A DNA stretch of 28,062 nt from JACKBJ01 sp964549495. GTDB taxonomy: Bacteria > Chloroflexota > Anaerolineae > Epilineales > Epilineaceae. The position numbers and the translations under genes are program-made. How positions within the stretch are numbered: the first letter of the stretch is position 1; each line of letters opens with the position of its first letter. The DNA lies in the NCBI GenBank assembly GCA_964549495.1, contig CAZJWJ010000067.1, positions 1 to 28,062 of the forward strand. The letters run 5' to 3'. Of the stretch, positions 17,808 to 26,261 are shown piece by piece. The notes under the pieces were generated by a model. That model saw nothing but the letters and a program-made list of their open reading frames with translations, searched no databases and was not told the DNA's origin.

Positions 17808-18437
17808 ATGACCAACTCGCTCATCCTCCACCGCGCCGAGGTGGGGCCCTGGCCCATGAACGCCTACTCGCTGATCTGCCCCGACACCAGCGAAGGCGTC
17901 CTGATCGATCCCGGCGCCGAGCCCGAGGTGCTCCTCGGCCTGATCGAGGAAGCCGAGCCCCGAGCCATCCTTCTGACCCACACCCATCCCGACCACCTGG
18001 GTGCCCTGGACCGTCTGCGCCGGCGGCTGGGCGTGCCGGTTTGGGCCTTCGACGGCCCACACCTGGTCGATCCACGGGCCGATCGGAGTTTCGCCGACGG
18101 CGATCGCATCCCGGTCGGCCGCCACCATCTCCGGGTCCATCACGCGCCCGGTCACATCGAAGACCAGGTCTGCCTCTCCATCGAAGGCGACCGGCGGGTC
18201 ATCGTCGGCGACACCATCTTCGAGGGCGGGCCGGGCCGCACCTGGTCCGCCGAAGACTTCCAGACCACGCTGGAGACCCTGCGCCGCGTGGTCCTGCCCT
18301 GGCCCGACGACACGATCTGCTACCCGGGCCACGGCCCCAGCTTCCGCCTGGGCGACCGGCGCGCGGCCATCGAGGCCTTCCTGGAGCGCGAGCACGGCGA
18401 CTTCCACGGCGACGCCACCTGGGACCTGCATGCCTGA
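17808..18437 (+). CDS. metallo-beta-lactamase-fold hydrolase (glyoxalase II-like)
   Basis: 209 aa, a compact metallo-beta-lactamase fold. Metal ligands are all present: THTHPDHLG (His58, His60, Asp62, His63), His115 in APGHIEDQ, Asp135 in VGDTIF and His175 in YPGHGP. The small size and lack of the C-terminal glyoxalase II domain place it with the broad YcbL-like group that hydrolyses thioesters or related small substrates in the cytoplasm. The exact substrate is unknown. Its last 8 bases overlap the next gene's start, so it is the first gene of a coupled three-gene operon. Confidence 0.88.
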   Translation: MTNSLILHRAEVGPWPMNAYSLICPDTSEGVLIDPGAEPEVLLGLIEEAEPRAILLTHTHPDHLGALDRLRRRLGVPVWAFDGPHLVDPRADRSFADGDRIPVGRHHLRVHHAPGHIEDQVCLSIEGDRRVIVGDTIFEGGPGRTWSAEDFQTTLETLRRVVLPWPDDTICYPGHGPSFRLGDRRAAIEAFLEREHGDFHGDATWDLHA

Positions 18438-19563
18438 GCCTTCAGCCCTGCGGGACCGGACCGGCGGATACCTCCCGGCCGGCTTCGCCATCTTCCACCT
18501 GCTCACCCTCCTCCTCTTGAGCGGCTGCCGGCCCGAGGCGCCCTCGGCCGTCCACCTGACCGATCCCTGGGTCGGCGTCGAGGAGGACATGGGCCGCACC
18601 TTCGTCGATCCATCCGGCCTCCCCGACATCGATTTCGATCCGCGCCAGCACGTCGTGCCCCGCGTGGTCGACGGCGACACGATCAAGGTGCTGATCGAGG
18701 GCCGCAGCGAGACGGTGCGGCTCCTGGGCATCAACACGCCCGAGTCGGTCGATCCGCGCCGGCCGGTGCAATGCTTCGGGCGCGAGGCCTCGGCCCGCAT
18801 GGAAGCCCTGGTCGAGGGCCGGCGCGTGCACCTGGCCACCGACCCGGCCGAGGACCGCTACGATCGCAACGGCCGCCTGCTGGCCTACGTCTGGCTGACC
18901 GACGGCACCCTGGTCAACCTGGAGATGATCCGCGGCGGCTACGCCAACGAGGCCGACTACGGCGCGCCCTACGCCTACCGCGAGCTCTTCCGCGCCGAGG
19001 CCGACCGCGCCCGCGCCGAGGGCCTTGGCCTCTGGGATGCCCGGACTTGCGATGGCGACTATGGCGCCCCGGCCGAGGACTTCTCCGATCGCATCGACCC
19101 CTACGCCCCGAGCGGCCCGATCCCTCCCTCGGACCGCGGCGGCGAGCTCGATCCCTTCGATCCGGACCGATCCGACGATCCCCTCGGTCAGACCGAGCAA
19201 GTCGGCGATATAGATATCGCGCCTCCTGGCTTGCGCATCGGGCGGGTCGTGTTCGACGGCAGCCGCGGGCCGGCCGAGCCGGACGAGTATGTCGAGATCA
19301 TCAACGACGGCCCGCCGGTGGAGGTCGGCGGCTACCAGCTGCTCGACGAGCAGGACAACCGCTTCGTCTTCCCCGACTTCCGCATGGTCACCGGCCGGCG
19401 CTGCCGGGTCTACACCGACCTGGCCGACGTCGAGCACTGCGGCCTGTCCTTCTACAGCCCCGAGGCCATCTGGGCCAACGGCGGCGACCGCGCCCGCCTG
19501 CTCGACCCCGAGGGCCGCCTGATCGACCAGCGCTGCTGGGGCTCGAGCTGTGGCCAACGCTAG
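18430..19563 (+). CDS. lipoprotein with staphylococcal-nuclease and lamin-tail domains
   Basis: 377 aa. Signal peptide with hydrophobic core and lipobox LSGC (Cys33), so probably lipid-anchored outside the cytoplasm. The SNase/thermonuclease domain (about 75-205) has VDGDTIKV (Asp83), VRLLGINTPE (Arg97, Glu105) and YDRNGRLLAYVW (catalytic Arg about 149), so the Ca-dependent nuclease site looks complete. An acidic Pro/Asp-rich linker follows (about 215-262). The C-terminal domain (about 268-377: GRVVFDGSRGPAEPDEYVEI, EVGGYQLLDEQDN) is a lamin-tail (LTD) beta sandwich, common on secreted nucleases. Likely degrades extracellular DNA or RNA. It overlaps the upstream hydrolase by 8 bases and the MFS gene by 14. 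Confidence 0.88.
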   Translation: MPEPSALRDRTGGYLPAGFAIFHLLTLLLLSGCRPEAPSAVHLTDPWVGVEEDMGRTFVDPSGLPDIDFDPRQHVVPRVVDGDTIKVLIEGRSETVRLLGINTPESVDPRRPVQCFGREASARMEALVEGRRVHLATDPAEDRYDRNGRLLAYVWLTDGTLVNLEMIRGGYANEADYGAPYAYRELFRAEADRARAEGLGLWDARTCDGDYGAPAEDFSDRIDPYAPSGPIPPSDRGGELDPFDPDRSDDPLGQTEQVGDIDIAPPGLRIGRVVFDGSRGPAEPDEYVEIINDGPPVEVGGYQLLDEQDNRFVFPDFRMVTGRRCRVYTDLADVEHCGLSFYSPEAIWANGGDRARLLDPEGRLIDQRCWGSSCGQR

Positions 19564-20836
19564 CGCTTCCCCAGGTCTCGAGCGCAACCTCCGCCTCTAC
19601 CCCTACTACCAGCTCTCCCTGGGCTTCTGGCCCTGGATCCCCGTCTTCTTCCTCTACTTCAGCCAGCACCTGAGCCTCGAGCGGGTCCTCCTGCTCGAAG
19701 CCATCTACTACGCCGCCGTCGTCGCCCTGGAATTGCCCAGCGGCTACTTCTCCGACCGCGTCGGCCGCCGCGCCACGTTGCTCATCTCCTCCCTCTCCTT
19801 CCTCCTCAGCTACGCCCTCTTCTTCACCGGTTCGACCTTCACCATTTTCGCCCTGGCCCAAGTCCTCCTCGCCGCCGGCTTCGCCTTCAACTCCGGCACC
19901 GACACCGCCCTGCACTTCGACTCTCTGGCCGCCCTCGGCCGCCCCGCCGAGTACGGCCCCCGCGAAGCCCGCGCCTCCCGCCTGGCCTTCCTGTCCGGCG
20001 CCCTGGGCGCCGTGGCCGGCGGCGCCGCCGCCTCCTTCGCCCTCCGCGCCGCCTACGCCCTGAGCTTCCTCTCCGCCCTTTCGGTCCTGCTCATCGTCTT
20101 GGCCATGCGCGAGCCCCACCCCCCTTCCGACAGCCCGCGCCCGCCCACCCCGCGCTTCCTGCGCCAACTGGGCGACTGCCTGGCCCAACTGCGCCGGCCG
20201 GCCCTGGCCTGGCTCTTCGCCTTCGCCGTGGCCATGACCGTCCTCATCCACATCCCCTACGAGTTCTACCAGCCCTACCTCGACCTCCTCTCCCAATCCG
20301 GCGGTCAAGCCCCCTGGGACCGCGCCCTCGCCCGCCTGCCCGTCCCCCTCGCCTCCGGCCTCCTCATGGCCGCCAGCATGCTGATCGGCAGCTGGGCCGC
20401 CGGCCGCAGCGTCGATATCGCCGAGCGCCACGGCACTGCCCCCACCCTCCTGACGGGCCTGGCCTTCCTGGTCCTGCTCACCGGCGTCATGAGCCAGATC
20501 CTGGCCGGCTGGGTCATCGGCCTGATCCTCCTGCGCAACGTCGCCCGCGCCCTGATGACCGCCCCCCTCAACGCCGCCGTCACCCCCCGCCTCCCCCAAC
20601 AACCGCGCGCCCCCCACCCCTCCCCCCAAAGCCTGGCCCGCCCCCTCCGCCTCCCCCTTACCCTCCTCTCCCTCCCCCCCCTGGTCGCACCCGCCGCCCA
20701 CCCCACCTGGCCCGCCCTCTCTAGCCTCCTCACCGCCAGCACCGCCCTCGGCCTGCTCCTCCTCCTCGGCCTGGCCCTTTCGGCTCGCCAAGCTGGTGTC
20801 GATGGGCCAATCCCGATCGACGCGTCGGATCGCTAA
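19550..20836 (+). CDS. MFS transporter
   Basis: 428 aa from GTG 19550, which overlaps the nuclease gene by 14 bases; no better downstream start fits. About 11-12 hydrophobic segments. The loop after helix 2 reads GYFSDRVGRRATLL, the classic MFS GxxxDRxGRR motif. A cytoplasmic loop near 180-205 is Pro-rich, and residues about 350-375 (PRLPQQPRAPHPSPQSLARP) interrupt the second half with a long C-rich, low-complexity stretch. Substrate unknown; in this operon it could take up products of the secreted nuclease, but that is speculation. Confidence 0.85.
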   Translation: MANASASPGLERNLRLYPYYQLSLGFWPWIPVFFLYFSQHLSLERVLLLEAIYYAAVVALELPSGYFSDRVGRRATLLISSLSFLLSYALFFTGSTFTIFALAQVLLAAGFAFNSGTDTALHFDSLAALGRPAEYGPREARASRLAFLSGALGAVAGGAAASFALRAAYALSFLSALSVLLIVLAMREPHPPSDSPRPPTPRFLRQLGDCLAQLRRPALAWLFAFAVAMTVLIHIPYEFYQPYLDLLSQSGGQAPWDRALARLPVPLASGLLMAASMLIGSWAAGRSVDIAERHGTAPTLLTGLAFLVLLTGVMSQILAGWVIGLILLRNVARALMTAPLNAAVTPRLPQQPRAPHPSPQSLARPLRLPLTLLSLPPLVAPAAHPTWPALSSLLTASTALGLLLLLGLALSARQAGVDGPIPIDASDR

Positions 20837-20864
20837 GGGCTCGTCAAGTCCATCGCCGGGTCTA

Positions 20865-20908
20865 TGCTATCTTGAAAGCCACACCACTTCTTTGCGCATC
20901 AAGGAGGA
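20865..20908 (+). promoter_or_regulatory. extended -10 and strong ribosome site of the AbrB-like gene
   Basis: TGCTATCTT (20865-20873) is an extended -10. AAGGAGGA (20901-20908) sits 4 bases before the ATG at 20913, the strongest Shine-Dalgarno in the window. This gene is therefore leadered, in contrast to rluB, aroA and menF. Confidence 0.5.
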
Positions 20909-20912
20909 CACC

Positions 20913-21188
20913 ATGTCCAGTTCGGCTATGGGTCCAAGCTGGCAGATCCTGGTCGACGAACAAGGCCGCGTGCACTTGCCCGAGGCATGGCTCGAGCGCC
21001 ACTCGATCGAGAGCGGATCCACCGTGCTACTCCTCGATCTCGGCGAAACGTCCATCCTCCTGCCTGGCCGATCCGAGGTCGATACGCTTGCCGACCCGAT
21101 CCGCGCTGCTCTCGAATCCCGTGGCCTGACGATGGAGAGCATGCTCCGAGAGCTGCGCGTTGAGCGTGATCGCGCCGGCCTTGCCTGA
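20913..21188 (+). CDS. AbrB/MazE-like swapped-hairpin protein
   Basis: 91 aa. The first ~45 residues (WQILVDEQGRVHLPEAWLERH then GSTVLLLDLGETSILLP) have the beta-hairpin pattern of SpoVT/AbrB domains (GRVxLPxxxLxxxxIxxGxxVxL). The C-terminal half is a helical segment (DPIRAALESRGLTMESMLRELRVERDRA) like the toxin-binding tail of AbrB-type antitoxins. The strong ribosome site fits a highly translated antitoxin or regulator. No PIN toxin follows; the next gene, overlapping by 29 bases, is a lipoprotein. It could be a solitary regulator or an antitoxin whose toxin was lost. Confidence 0.7.
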   Translation: MSSSAMGPSWQILVDEQGRVHLPEAWLERHSIESGSTVLLLDLGETSILLPGRSEVDTLADPIRAALESRGLTMESMLRELRVERDRAGLA

Positions 21189-21846
21189 TCGCTATTGGCG
21201 CCAGATCTTGGCGCTGTTGAGCCTCTCGAGCCTCATCGCATGTGGTGTCGATCCCACGCGAGATGTCGCGCACCCAGAGGTCGAAGTACACCAACAAGTC
21301 CAAGCCACGGACACGATCGAGATTCCCCCCTACGTCACCGTCGTGCCGGTCGAAGGACTACCTCCATTGCCTGACTCCCCTTGGACCGAGCAACAAGCCG
21401 TCGACTACACTCTTGCATGGCTCCAATGGCAGATTCCCGACTTCGACTGGGCGGAGGCCCATGCCCGCAGGGTCTCCGGCTATGAACTCGATGCTCTCCG
21501 AAACGGCCTCGCCCCCGGTGCCCTCCCGACACGCACTCCGGACGATCCCCTCCACCTCGCCCTCGAGCAAGAGCACTGGCTCGTCGCCTTCCGCGTCGGC
21601 ACCCCGATCCGAGTCTCCCCGATCAATGCCGCTCTCTTCCTCGGAGCATATCCGGACACCGTCACGAATCCCCTCTTCACCGAGGGTGTCATCCACCTCG
21701 TGGAGAGCGGTAACTTCACATCATTCGAGATCTTCGATCCCATGGATGACTCCGGCACTCCAGCCACTTTGGCCCGATCCATGATCGTCTGGTCTTTCCA
21801 CGACGTCCTCGCTCTCCCCACCCGGCAGCCGTTCGAGTCCCAATAG
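21160..21846 (+). CDS. hypothetical lipoprotein
   Basis: 228 aa from TTG 21160 (GTG 21166 is equally possible). Signal peptide ILALLSLSSL with lipobox LIAC (Cys28), so predicted lipid-anchored and extracytoplasmic. The mature part has no family I recognise. It contains an aromatic, acidic helix-like stretch (TEQQAVDYTLAWLQWQIPDFDWAEAHARR) and a later beta-rich part (HWLVAFRVGTPIRVSPINAALFLGA, MIVWSFHDV). It overlaps the AbrB-like gene by 23-29 bases, which suggests coupled expression. The repeat element B follows 55 bases after the stop and may terminate transcription. Confidence 0.65.
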   Translation: MSVIAPALPDRYWRQILALLSLSSLIACGVDPTRDVAHPEVEVHQQVQATDTIEIPPYVTVVPVEGLPPLPDSPWTEQQAVDYTLAWLQWQIPDFDWAEAHARRVSGYELDALRNGLAPGALPTRTPDDPLHLALEQEHWLVAFRVGTPIRVSPINAALFLGAYPDTVTNPLFTEGVIHLVESGNFTSFEIFDPMDDSGTPATLARSMIVWSFHDVLALPTRQPFESQ

Positions 21847-21901
21847 TCACAGGTTTCCAGAAGTTCCCTCCCGCGTTCCCGCGTGTCCCTTCCCACCACG
21901 T

Positions 21902-22046
21902 AGGGCGAGGGGGCTTTGGGGCGGCGGGCCGGCCGTTCGCGACGGCGGCCTCAGCGTGTGCGAGCCTCCGATTCGAATGCACCCGGTCCCCGCGTCACGG
22001 GGTCCGGTCATCACATCGGCCCGCCGCCCCAAAGCCCCCTCGCCCT
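21902..22046 (-). repeat. structured repeat element, copy B
   Basis: 145 bp with perfect 29-bp terminal inverted repeats (21902-21930 and 22018-22046, starting AGGGCGAGGGGGCTTTGGGG). Read on the minus strand it aligns with copy A (1-139) over its whole length with about 13 differences, including a one-base gap. In the terminal stem two pairs differ as T-A to C-G and A-T to C-G, so pairing is kept. The inner hairpin CCGG-A-CCCCG-TGACG-CGGGG-A-CCGG is also kept, with a C-G pair where copy A has T-G. It lies between convergent genes (lipoprotein stop 21846, peroxidase stop 22063) and could terminate both. Confidence 0.88.
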
Positions 22047-22062
22047 GCGACCCGATCCGCCT

Positions 22063-23442
22063 CTACGGGCTTCCGTTGCCGTTTACGTCGTCGTCGTCGC
22101 CGTCGCCGTCCCGACTCCCGCCTTCCGCCGAAACCGGCGCCAACCACTCCGGATCCGCCGCCACCGAAGCATCCAGCGTCCCCAAGAAGGCCTCGATCTG
22201 CGCCAGCTCCCAGGCCCGCATCCCCAGCGGAAAGAGCTCCGAATGCCCCGTCAAGGCCGGCGGAGCCGCATTGTAATGCGCCAGCACCTCCGTCAGCGTC
22301 GCAAAGCGTCCATCGTGCATGTACGGCGCCGTCTGCCCCACCCCGCGCAAGCTTGGTACCTTGAAGGCCCCGATCATCTCATCGCCGCTGGTCTTGGCAA
22401 AACGCAGCTCAAGACAATCCTCCGGATCCGCGTCACTATAGGGCCCGAGGCAGCTCATCTCGTGCTCCAGCGCCAGGATCACCCCCGCATCCCGCCCCTG
22501 ATCGAAGGCCTCCGCCACCGTGACCTCACGCGGCCGGCCCTCGATATCCGTCGCTCCCTCGCGCAATGGCAAGCCGATGTTGTGGAACTCATCGTTGGTC
22601 ATGCGCGGTCCCAGATGACAGTTCGTGCATTGCCCCCGGTCGATGAACAACCGCAAGCCCTCCGCCTCCTCCGCGCTGAACAAGTCCTTCGCCCGCCGCC
22701 GATCCCCATCGAGCACCGCCGCCACGTAATCATCGAAGCGCGAAGGCCCGTGCAGGATCTTCCGCTCGTAGGCCGCGATGCTCTTGCTCAAGTTCACGAA
22801 GACCCGCGTGATCGCCTCCCGATCTTCCCGCTGCATGCCTTCCCAGGCCGCCGCCAGCTCGGGATCCTCCACCGGCCCCCCGCGCTCCGGAAAGCGCGAC
22901 TTGTCGTCGAGCTCCGGCAAGGGACCAAAGATCGCCTCGTAGGGCTCACGGTACTGCTCCGCCAGGACATGTGCGTACTGCAGCCGCGTACCCCCGTGCT
23001 CGACCGCATCCTCCATGGGCGCCGCCGCCTGGGCCCACAGGCTATCGCGCCGGCCGTCCCAGAACAGCCAGGGGCTGTAGGCCGTGCCGACGATGCTCGG
23101 CGCATGCCGGCGCGTCTGGCCCAGCCCTTCGGCCAGCGCCTTGCCGTCCGTGAAGTGCTTGGAAGGTTGGTGACAGGTCGCGCAGGAGACCTGCCCATCG
23201 GCGCTCAAGCGCGCATCGAAGTACAGCGCGCGCCCAAGCTCCGCCGCCCGCTCGTCGTCGGCTACCGCATTGGAGGGATCCGCCGGCAGGGGCGGCAGGC
23301 TCTCGATCCACAGCGCCCGCAGCTGGGCTTGTTCCTCGGCGCTCCAAACATGGGCATTGGGCCGACAGGCGCCCAGGATCAAGGCCAGCAGGGGAAGGAG
23401 CAGCAGCCGGGACCCGCGATCGGTGCGACGCTTCAAGCCCAC
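22063..23442 (-). CDS. di-haem cytochrome c peroxidase/MauG-family lipoprotein
   Basis: 459 aa. Signal peptide LLLLPLLALILGAC with lipobox Cys26. Two haem c motifs: CATCH (Cys87-His91) and CTNCH (Cys272-His276). Met375 in APYMHDGRFATL is a candidate axial ligand. FWDGRRDSLWAQAAAPMED and FKVPSLRGVGQTAPYMHDG are typical of bacterial cytochrome c peroxidases, which reduce hydrogen peroxide with electrons from small cytochromes in the periplasm; MauG-type oxidation of another protein is an alternative. The C-terminus ends in an acidic Asp/Gly tail (DGDGDDDDVNGNG) that could bind calcium. It follows the FixH-like gene by 13 bases on the same strand. Confidence 0.92.
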   Translation of the reverse strand: MGLKRRTDRGSRLLLLPLLALILGACRPNAHVWSAEEQAQLRALWIESLPPLPADPSNAVADDERAAELGRALYFDARLSADGQVSCATCHQPSKHFTDGKALAEGLGQTRRHAPSIVGTAYSPWLFWDGRRDSLWAQAAAPMEDAVEHGGTRLQYAHVLAEQYREPYEAIFGPLPELDDKSRFPERGGPVEDPELAAAWEGMQREDREAITRVFVNLSKSIAAYERKILHGPSRFDDYVAAVLDGDRRRAKDLFSAEEAEGLRLFIDRGQCTNCHLGPRMTNDEFHNIGLPLREGATDIEGRPREVTVAEAFDQGRDAGVILALEHEMSCLGPYSDADPEDCLELRFAKTSGDEMIGAFKVPSLRGVGQTAPYMHDGRFATLTEVLAHYNAAPPALTGHSELFPLGMRAWELAQIEAFLGTLDASVAADPEWLAPVSAEGGSRDGDGDDDDVNGNGSP

Positions 23443-23455
23443 GCTGCCCAGTCCA

Positions 23456-23980
23456 TCACTGAATGTCGACCGGTACGATCACGCTGTCGGCCTCGCCATC
23501 GGCCGTGACGACATCCACGTAGACTTCCCAGTAGCCGCCCATCTGGAACTTCAGCCCCTCGATGCGGTAGTCGCCGCCGCCCAACTCCTCGGTGACCTCG
23601 GGGCTGGTCGGCAGCCCGTGGCCGTGAGCCGGCATGTCGCCATCCACCGTCAGCCGCGCGTTCTCTACCGGCTCACCATCCAAGGTGCGCAGGTTGACCA
23701 CCCAGCTGTGCATGGTGTTGACCATGATCGGGTCGGTCTCGGCCTCGTAGCGCAATTCGAATCGGTTGTTGCCCGACAGGATGGGGCCACCGCTGCCGGG
23801 CGCCGTGCCAGCCATCTCCATGGAGGCATCCCCGTCCTGCCCATCGCCCATGTCCATCTCCGAGGACGCCGCCGGATCGACGGCACCTTCGGCATCGCCC
23901 GGCCCCTCGCCACAGGCGGTCAGCGGCAGTAGCAAGGCGCCGATCATCATCAGGCAGATCAACCAGCGTCGAATCGTCAT
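23456..23980 (-). CDS. FixH/YtkA-like lipoprotein
   Basis: 174 aa from ATG 23980, with AGAGAGGA upstream. Signal peptide LICLMMIGALLLPLTAC, lipid-attached Cys23, then a Met/Asp/Gly-rich linker (EMDMGDGQDGDASMEM). The rest is one immunoglobulin-like domain: LRYEAETDPIMVNTMHSWVV, the signature DGDMPAHGHGLPTSPEV, and GGYWEVYVDV. This is the FixH/YtkA-like fold related to copper-binding CopC-type domains; the Met and His residues could bind a metal, which is inference. It is cotranscribed with the cytochrome c peroxidase (13-base gap), suggesting a joint role in periplasmic electron transfer or metal delivery. Confidence 0.78.
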   Translation of the reverse strand: MTIRRWLICLMMIGALLLPLTACGEGPGDAEGAVDPAASSEMDMGDGQDGDASMEMAGTAPGSGGPILSGNNRFELRYEAETDPIMVNTMHSWVVNLRTLDGEPVENARLTVDGDMPAHGHGLPTSPEVTEELGGGDYRIEGLKFQMGGYWEVYVDVVTADGEADSVIVPVDIQ

Positions 23981-24050
23981 GCTCGAGCATCCTCTCTTGA
24001 TGGCAGGGATGTGGGCAGCAATGCGCGGGAGCCCGTGACCGATGCGCATG

Positions 24051-24079
24051 ATGATATGCACGCCCCGAGTCCCGTTCAA
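24051..24079 (-). promoter_or_regulatory. promoter of the FixH-like/peroxidase operon
   Basis: TTGAAC (24074-24079), exactly 17 bases, TATCAT (24051-24056) on the minus strand, the best -35/-10 pair in the window. The leader is about 65 nt and contains a ribosome site. Confidence 0.6.
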
Positions 24080-24115
24080 GCGCCGAGTCGACCTCGAAGC
24101 GACCCGGCTCCATGC

Positions 24116-24121
24116 TAGAAT
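24116..24121 (+). promoter_or_regulatory. -10 element of the aroE operon
   Basis: TGCTAGAAT (extended -10; TAGAAT 24116-24121). The ATG at 24112 overlaps this hexamer, so it cannot be the start on a transcript from here; this favours GTG 24175 for aroE. Confidence 0.5.
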
Positions 24122-24174
24122 CGGCGGCGACGCGGCCCTCTGGCCGTTCGAATCATCCGGGAGTTCTTCTGGAC

Positions 24175-25071
24175 GTGAGCGTCTCATCGCCGCCCTATGC
24201 ATTGATCGGCTGGCCGCTGGACTTCAGCCTCTCGCCGGCCATGCACCGCGCCGCCCTGGCCGAGGCCGGCATCGCTGGGGACTACCAGCGCCGACCCACG
24301 CCGCCCGCAGATCTGCCCGATGCCCTGGACGCCCTGCGCCGCGGCGAGCTGGCCGGCCTCAACGTCACCGTACCGCACAAGCTGGACGTGCTGCCGCTGG
24401 TCGAGGAATCCAGCGACCTGGTCATTGGCCTGGGCGCGGCCAACACCCTCGTTCGCGGAGCCTCCGGCCGGCTGCGAGCCGAGAACACCGACGGCGTCGG
24501 CTTCCGCTTCGCCCTCGAGGCCGCCGGTGCCCTCGAGGGCCACGGCCGGCACGCGCTCCTCGTCGGCGCTGGCGGCGCTGCCCGGGCGGTGGGCTATGTG
24601 CTCGTGCGCGCTGGCTACCGTCTGACGGTCCTGGCCCGGCGCTCCGGCCAGAGCGCCATCCTGGTCGGCCAGCTCTACCGCGCACTGCCCGGCGCCCCCC
24701 TGGCCACCGATCGCCTGGACGAGGCGACCCTCGTCCGCCTGGCCGCCGAGGCCGACCTGCTGGTCCACGCCACCCCCCTGGGCGGCCTCTCGGCCCCCGA
24801 CGCCAGTCCCTGGCCCGAGGCTGCACCCTGGCCAGCCTCGCTGGCCCTCATCGACATCGTGGCCTGGCCGCTGGACACGCCCCTGATGCGCCAGGCCCGC
24901 GCCGCCGGCGCGCCGGTCCAAGGGGGGCTCGACATGCTCGTCGCCCAAGCCGCACGTTCCTTCCGAATCTGGACGGGCCTCGCCTCCCCGGTCGAGACCA
25001 TGCGCCGGGCGGCCCTGACCGCGGCCCGCGAGGCCGGCGCCAGCCTGCCACCCGAACTGGCCACCGGCTGA
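24175..25071 (+). CDS. aroE: shikimate dehydrogenase
   Basis: 298 aa from GTG 24175 (GGGAG 10 bases upstream). Reduces 3-dehydroshikimate to shikimate with NADPH. LIGWPLDFSLSPAMHRAAL is the shikimate-binding start, although Asp-Phe replaces the usual His-Ser. NVTVPHK carries catalytic Lys69, ENTDGVGF carries Asp106, and GAGGAAR (131-137) is the nucleotide loop. The end QGGLDMLVAQAARSFRIWTG is also typical. First gene of aroE-aroC-aroK/aroB; aroC starts 4 bases after the stop. The AroE assignment is firmer than YdiB/quinate-type because of the operon. Confidence 0.93.
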   Translation: MSVSSPPYALIGWPLDFSLSPAMHRAALAEAGIAGDYQRRPTPPADLPDALDALRRGELAGLNVTVPHKLDVLPLVEESSDLVIGLGAANTLVRGASGRLRAENTDGVGFRFALEAAGALEGHGRHALLVGAGGAARAVGYVLVRAGYRLTVLARRSGQSAILVGQLYRALPGAPLATDRLDEATLVRLAAEADLLVHATPLGGLSAPDASPWPEAAPWPASLALIDIVAWPLDTPLMRQARAAGAPVQGGLDMLVAQAARSFRIWTGLASPVETMRRAALTAAREAGASLPPELATG

Positions 25072-25075
25072 TCGC

Positions 25076-26261
25076 ATGCCCCTGCGCTTCCTGACCGCCG
25101 GCGAGTCCCACGGCCCTTCCCTGACGGCCATCCTGGAGGGCATGCCGGCCGGTCTGCCCATCGACCGCGATGCCCTGGACCTAGCCATGGCCCGTCGCCA
25201 GAAGGGCTTCGGCTCCGGCGGGCGCATGCGCATCGAGCGCGACGCGGCCCGCATCAGTGCCGGCGTCCAGAACGGCCACACCACCGGCGCCCCGATCGCG
25301 CTGCACATCGAGAACCGCGACCACGCCAACTGGCAGGGCCGCGACATCGAGCCCATGAGCATCCCCCGCCCCGGCCACGCCGACCTCTCGGCCAGCATCA
25401 AGTACGGCTACCCCGACCTGCGATTGGCCCTCGAGCGCGCCAGCGCCCGCGAAACCGCCGCCCGCGTGGCCGTCGGCGCCCTATGCGCCCAGCTCCTGAC
25501 CGCCCTGGACGCCCGCATCGGCAGCTACGTCGTCGCCCTGGGCCCCATCGAAGCCGAGCTCTCCCCAGCCTCCTCCTACCCCGACCGCTTCGAACGCGCC
25601 GAGGCCGACGAGCTCCGCTGCCCCGACCCCGAGGCATCCGCCGCCATGCGCCAGGCCATCCAAGAGGCCACCCGCGCCCGCGACACCCTGGGCGGCATCT
25701 TCGAGCTGGTCGCCCTGGGCCTGCCGCCAGGCCTGGGCAGCCACGTCCACTGGGACCGCCGTCTGACCGGCCGCCTGCTGGCCGCCATCGGCAGCATCCA
25801 GGCCATCAAGGGCGTCGAGATCGGCCCGGCCTTCGCCAACGCCCGCCTGCGCGGCACCCAGGTGCACGACCGCTTCGAGCTGGACCCCGACGGCGGCATC
25901 CAGCGCCGCGGCAACCGCGGCGGCGGCCTGGAAGGCGGCATCACCACCGGCGCACCCCTCGTCCTGCGCGCCGCCATGAAGCCCATCTCGACCACCCTTA
26001 CCCCGCTCGACTCGGTCGACCTGGCCTCGGGCGAGCCGGCCCAAACCGTCTACGAACGCTCCGATATCTGCGCCCTGCCCCGCGCCGCCGTCGTCGGTGA
26101 GGCCATGCTGGCCTTCGTCCTGGCCGAGTCCCTCCTCGAAAAGCTCGGCGGCGACAGCCTGGACGAGATCCGCCCCCGCCTGGCCCGCCTCCGCCGCGCC
26201 CACCTGGACGATCTCCCCATGTCCGCCCGCCCTTGGCGCTTCGGCTACGACCACCCCGACG

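Noticed and set aside
19206..19221. GCGATAT-AG-ATATCGC palindrome inside the nuclease gene
   Set aside because: It encodes in-frame residues of the acidic linker and has no neighbouring regulatory signals.
19388..20791. 467-residue antisense frame opposite the MFS gene
   Set aside because: Gly/Glu low-complexity product explained by the C-rich sense strand.
24112..24174. ATG 24112 as the aroE start
   Set aside because: It overlaps the TAGAAT -10 hexamer and adds 21 residues before the first conserved strand.
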